A stretch of DNA of 7,851 nucleotides from Desulfobacula sp. GTDB lineage: Bacteria; Desulfobacterota; Desulfobacteria; Desulfobacterales; Desulfobacteraceae. Location: assembly GCA_027858355.1 (NCBI GenBank), contig JAQICW010000202.1:1-7851 (forward strand). The letters are read 5' to 3'. The notes below the pieces were generated by a model. The model worked only from the letters and a program-made list of their open reading frames with translations, did not search any database and was not told where the DNA came from. The position numbers and the translations under genes are program-made. This document shows positions 6,654 to 7,851 of this stretch, one piece after another (the stretch's first letter is position 1; each line of letters opens with the position of its first letter).

Positions 6654-7415
6654 TTAGAATCTAAGTGACAGGCAGCTTAATCCTCCATCAAGTTTTCTGA
6701 ATTCTGACACATCAACTTCAATGGTTTGATAACCTGCAGTTTTGATCATTTTACAAGTTTTAGGAAATCCCATGGGGACAAGTACATTCCCATTGATCCA
6801 AACAGAGTTGGCTGCATAGGATTCATCCTGATCAACGGACAGGATATTAAAATTGCTGAGTGCAGGAAGGGTTAAAAATTCACCAAAGGCAAGCAGGTTG
6901 TTGTTCTCCAGATATGAAATCCCGGTTTTTAAATGAAGGACGTTTTTAAGGGTAATGGTTGATGAGGTTAAACCATATTTTTCCAATATAAGGTTTAACT
7001 GGGATGCCCCTTCAATGTTTGTCCGATCAGACAATCCTGCAAAATAATGGTCTTTTACCATCATAATATCTCCTGCATCAAGGGTCCCAGGATTTTGGAT
7101 ACTTTCCACTGGCAAATCAAGTTCTTTGATAGTTTCTGAAATTTGAATGGTTTCACCCCTTCTTGATGGCGCTCCAGGATTTGTGATGATGGCACATTGG
7201 GGGGTTATAAGACAGGCATCCTCAATAAAGGTTGAATCAGGAAAACTTTCATCCGGATCAAGAACAACCACTTTAAGCCCGCATTTTTTAAGCGCATGGA
7301 TATAGTCTTTATGCTGTTTTAAGGCGAGGTCGTAATCGGGTTTGCCAAGGCTGGCCGTGCTGATGCCATTGACCATATTCCGGCAGGGTGTTTTGACGAT
7401 GGCTCTGGTAAACAA
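6654..7415 (-). CDS. N(G),N(G)-dimethylarginine dimethylaminohydrolase (DDAH)
   Basis: This 253-residue protein is full length for the bacterial DDAH family and, from memory, closely matches the Pseudomonas aeruginosa enzyme along its whole length. The enzyme hydrolyses methylated arginines to citrulline plus a methylamine and belongs to the guanidino-modifying (pentein) superfamily. Visible landmarks are GKPDY (25-29), FPDS (58-61), FIED with E65 and D66, the RRGE turn (85-88), DAGD (113-116), the catalytic histidine H161 in HLKTG, and the catalytic cysteine C248 in DGGLSC just before the SLRF end. The start is TTG: AAGGAG lies 7 bases upstream, and the first residue then coincides with Met1 of the Pseudomonas protein, while the next in-frame ATG is residue 14. 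The gene is monocistronic and convergent with ferredoxin. Arginine deiminase is less likely given the short length and the close DDAH match. The substrate in this organism is inferred, not shown. Confidence 0.92.
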   Translation of the reverse strand: MFTRAIVKTPCRNMVNGISTASLGKPDYDLALKQHKDYIHALKKCGLKVVVLDPDESFPDSTFIEDACLITPQCAIITNPGAPSRRGETIQISETIKELDLPVESIQNPGTLDAGDIMMVKDHYFAGLSDRTNIEGASQLNLILEKYGLTSSTITLKNVLHLKTGISYLENNNLLAFGEFLTLPALSNFNILSVDQDESYAANSVWINGNVLVPMGFPKTCKMIKTAGYQTIEVDVSEFRKLDGGLSCLSLRF

Positions 7416-7570
7416 ATTAATTCTCCTTATTTTTTAAATACTCAACTTTCGGCCTTAAGGACTCGCTCAATCGAATCAATCCATTAAAACGCACTTGAAC
7501 TTACCACAATAATCTGGAATAAAAAACTGGATATTTGCCATAAGAATCATATTTTCTAACCAATTTACGC
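7416..7570 (-). other. DDAH upstream region, no gene seen
   Basis: This stretch precedes DDAH on the minus strand. The ribosome site AAGGAG is at 7428-7423, 7 bases before the TTG start. Further up I see only AT-rich sequence and an 8-base palindrome CCTTAAGG (7553 side excluded; it lies at 7453-7460). No promoter stands out clearly. A 24-codon minus-strand reading frame (7550-7476) lacks a ribosome site and is not called. The palindromic element begins about 155 bases upstream of the DDAH start. Confidence 0.5.
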
Positions 7571-7761
7571 CAACCCGTTCAGATCAATTTGCCTTTCCTT
7601 CGCTGGATGGGACATATTGACAGGCTCTATGTCGGGCTACACTTGTGGCGGAAAAACTCGGTTCCCTCAAACAGTTCCCGCCAATTAACGTTACGCCCGC
7701 CAGAGCCTGTAACAACACGTCCCAAAATGCTCATTCAAGGCAAATTGATCTGAACTAGTTG
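7571..7761. repeat. Large, nearly fully paired palindromic element (miniature mobile element, REP-like repeat or structured RNA)
   Basis: A nested set of inverted repeats folds about 190 bases into one long hairpin. From outside in: CAAC 7571-7574 with GTTG 7758-7761; a perfect 19-bp pair starting GTTCAGATC at 7577-7595 and 7737-7755; TGGGAC 7608-7613 with GTCCCA 7719-7724; ACAGGCTCT 7620-7628 with AGAGCCTGT 7702-7710; CGGGC 7633-7637 with GCCCG 7695-7699; and an apical GGCGG 7647-7651 with CCGCC 7678-7682, extended by AACT/AGTT. Every arm keeps its order, so this cannot be chance. It is more GC-rich than the surrounding DNA and carries no reading frame of note. It may be a non-autonomous mobile element, a REP-type hairpin array, or a structured non-coding RNA; the transcribed strand is unknown. 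Confidence 0.85.
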
Positions 7762-7851
7762 CTGTGCCAACAATTACAATCCTTGTAGAGGATAAAAACC
7801 AATTACGAACTTGCTATACCTTCCAGCGGACGTAAGGCGATCACCCTGGAA
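7762..7851. other. Right-edge non-coding sequence with two further small hairpins
   Basis: No gene is visible. ATCCT (7779-7783) pairs with AGGAT (7789-7793) over a 5-base loop, and TTCCAG (7821-7826) pairs with CTGGAA (7846-7851), the latter ending exactly at the window edge. The run of hairpins after the large palindrome suggests that the structured region continues beyond the window. Confidence 0.4.

Noticed and set aside
7476..7550. A 24-codon minus-strand reading frame upstream of DDAH
   Set aside because: It has no Shine-Dalgarno, is too short to judge, and shows no link to the DDAH start.
7571..7761. Integron attC site
   Set aside because: The size could fit a long attC, but the outer arms are a perfect 19-bp match without the unpaired extrahelical bases, and no RYYYAAC/GTTRRRY core boxes lie at the ends.
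7571..7851. Group II intron or tRNA gene
   Set aside because: I found no domain V hairpin, no GUGYG-type 5' end, no reverse transcriptase frame and no tRNA T-loop GTTCRA-type arm in the right geometry.

Overview
The window looks like chromosomal DNA of a Gram-negative, strictly anaerobic bacterium, most plausibly a sulfate reducer of the Desulfobacteraceae type. It encodes the outer-membrane LPS assembly protein LptD, carries a small clostridial-type 2[4Fe-4S] ferredoxin, is AT-rich, and has a cysteine synthase fused to a cysteinyl-tRNA synthetase-like domain, an arrangement I associate from memory with that group. The taxonomic placement is inference, not a database result.

Layout. Positions 77-2820 hold a minus-strand pair, lptD followed by a NusG/RfaH-type antiterminator paralogue, joined by an ATGA stop/start overlap. 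A 100-125 base divergent intergenic region separates them from a plus-strand pair at 2946-6211: a 761-residue CysK-CysRS fusion and an unrecognised 327-residue protein, again joined by ATGA. An AT-rich gap with a strong Shine-Dalgarno then leads to a ferredoxin gene (6325-6513). A perfect 12-bp bidirectional terminator lies between it and a convergent minus-strand dimethylarginine dimethylaminohydrolase (DDAH) gene (6654-7415), which starts at TTG. The last 436 bases (7416-7851) hold no convincing gene but contain a large, almost fully paired palindrome (about 7571-7761) and smaller hairpins running to the window edge.

How the genes relate. LptD inserts LPS into the outer membrane, and the NusG paralogue may act on its own operon or on an envelope/polysaccharide operon. 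The CysK half of the fusion should make cysteine from an activated serine. The CysRS half keeps its four zinc ligands but has lost both ATP-site signatures (HIGH reads DVGR, KMSKS reads LGAQP), so it is probably not a working tRNA synthetase. The ferredoxin is a generic low-potential electron carrier. DDAH would recycle methylated arginine to citrulline.

The two things most worth following up are the degenerate synthetase half of the CysK fusion with its coupled unknown partner, and the structured palindromic element at the right edge, which could be a mobile miniature element, a REP-like repeat, or the start of a large structured RNA.
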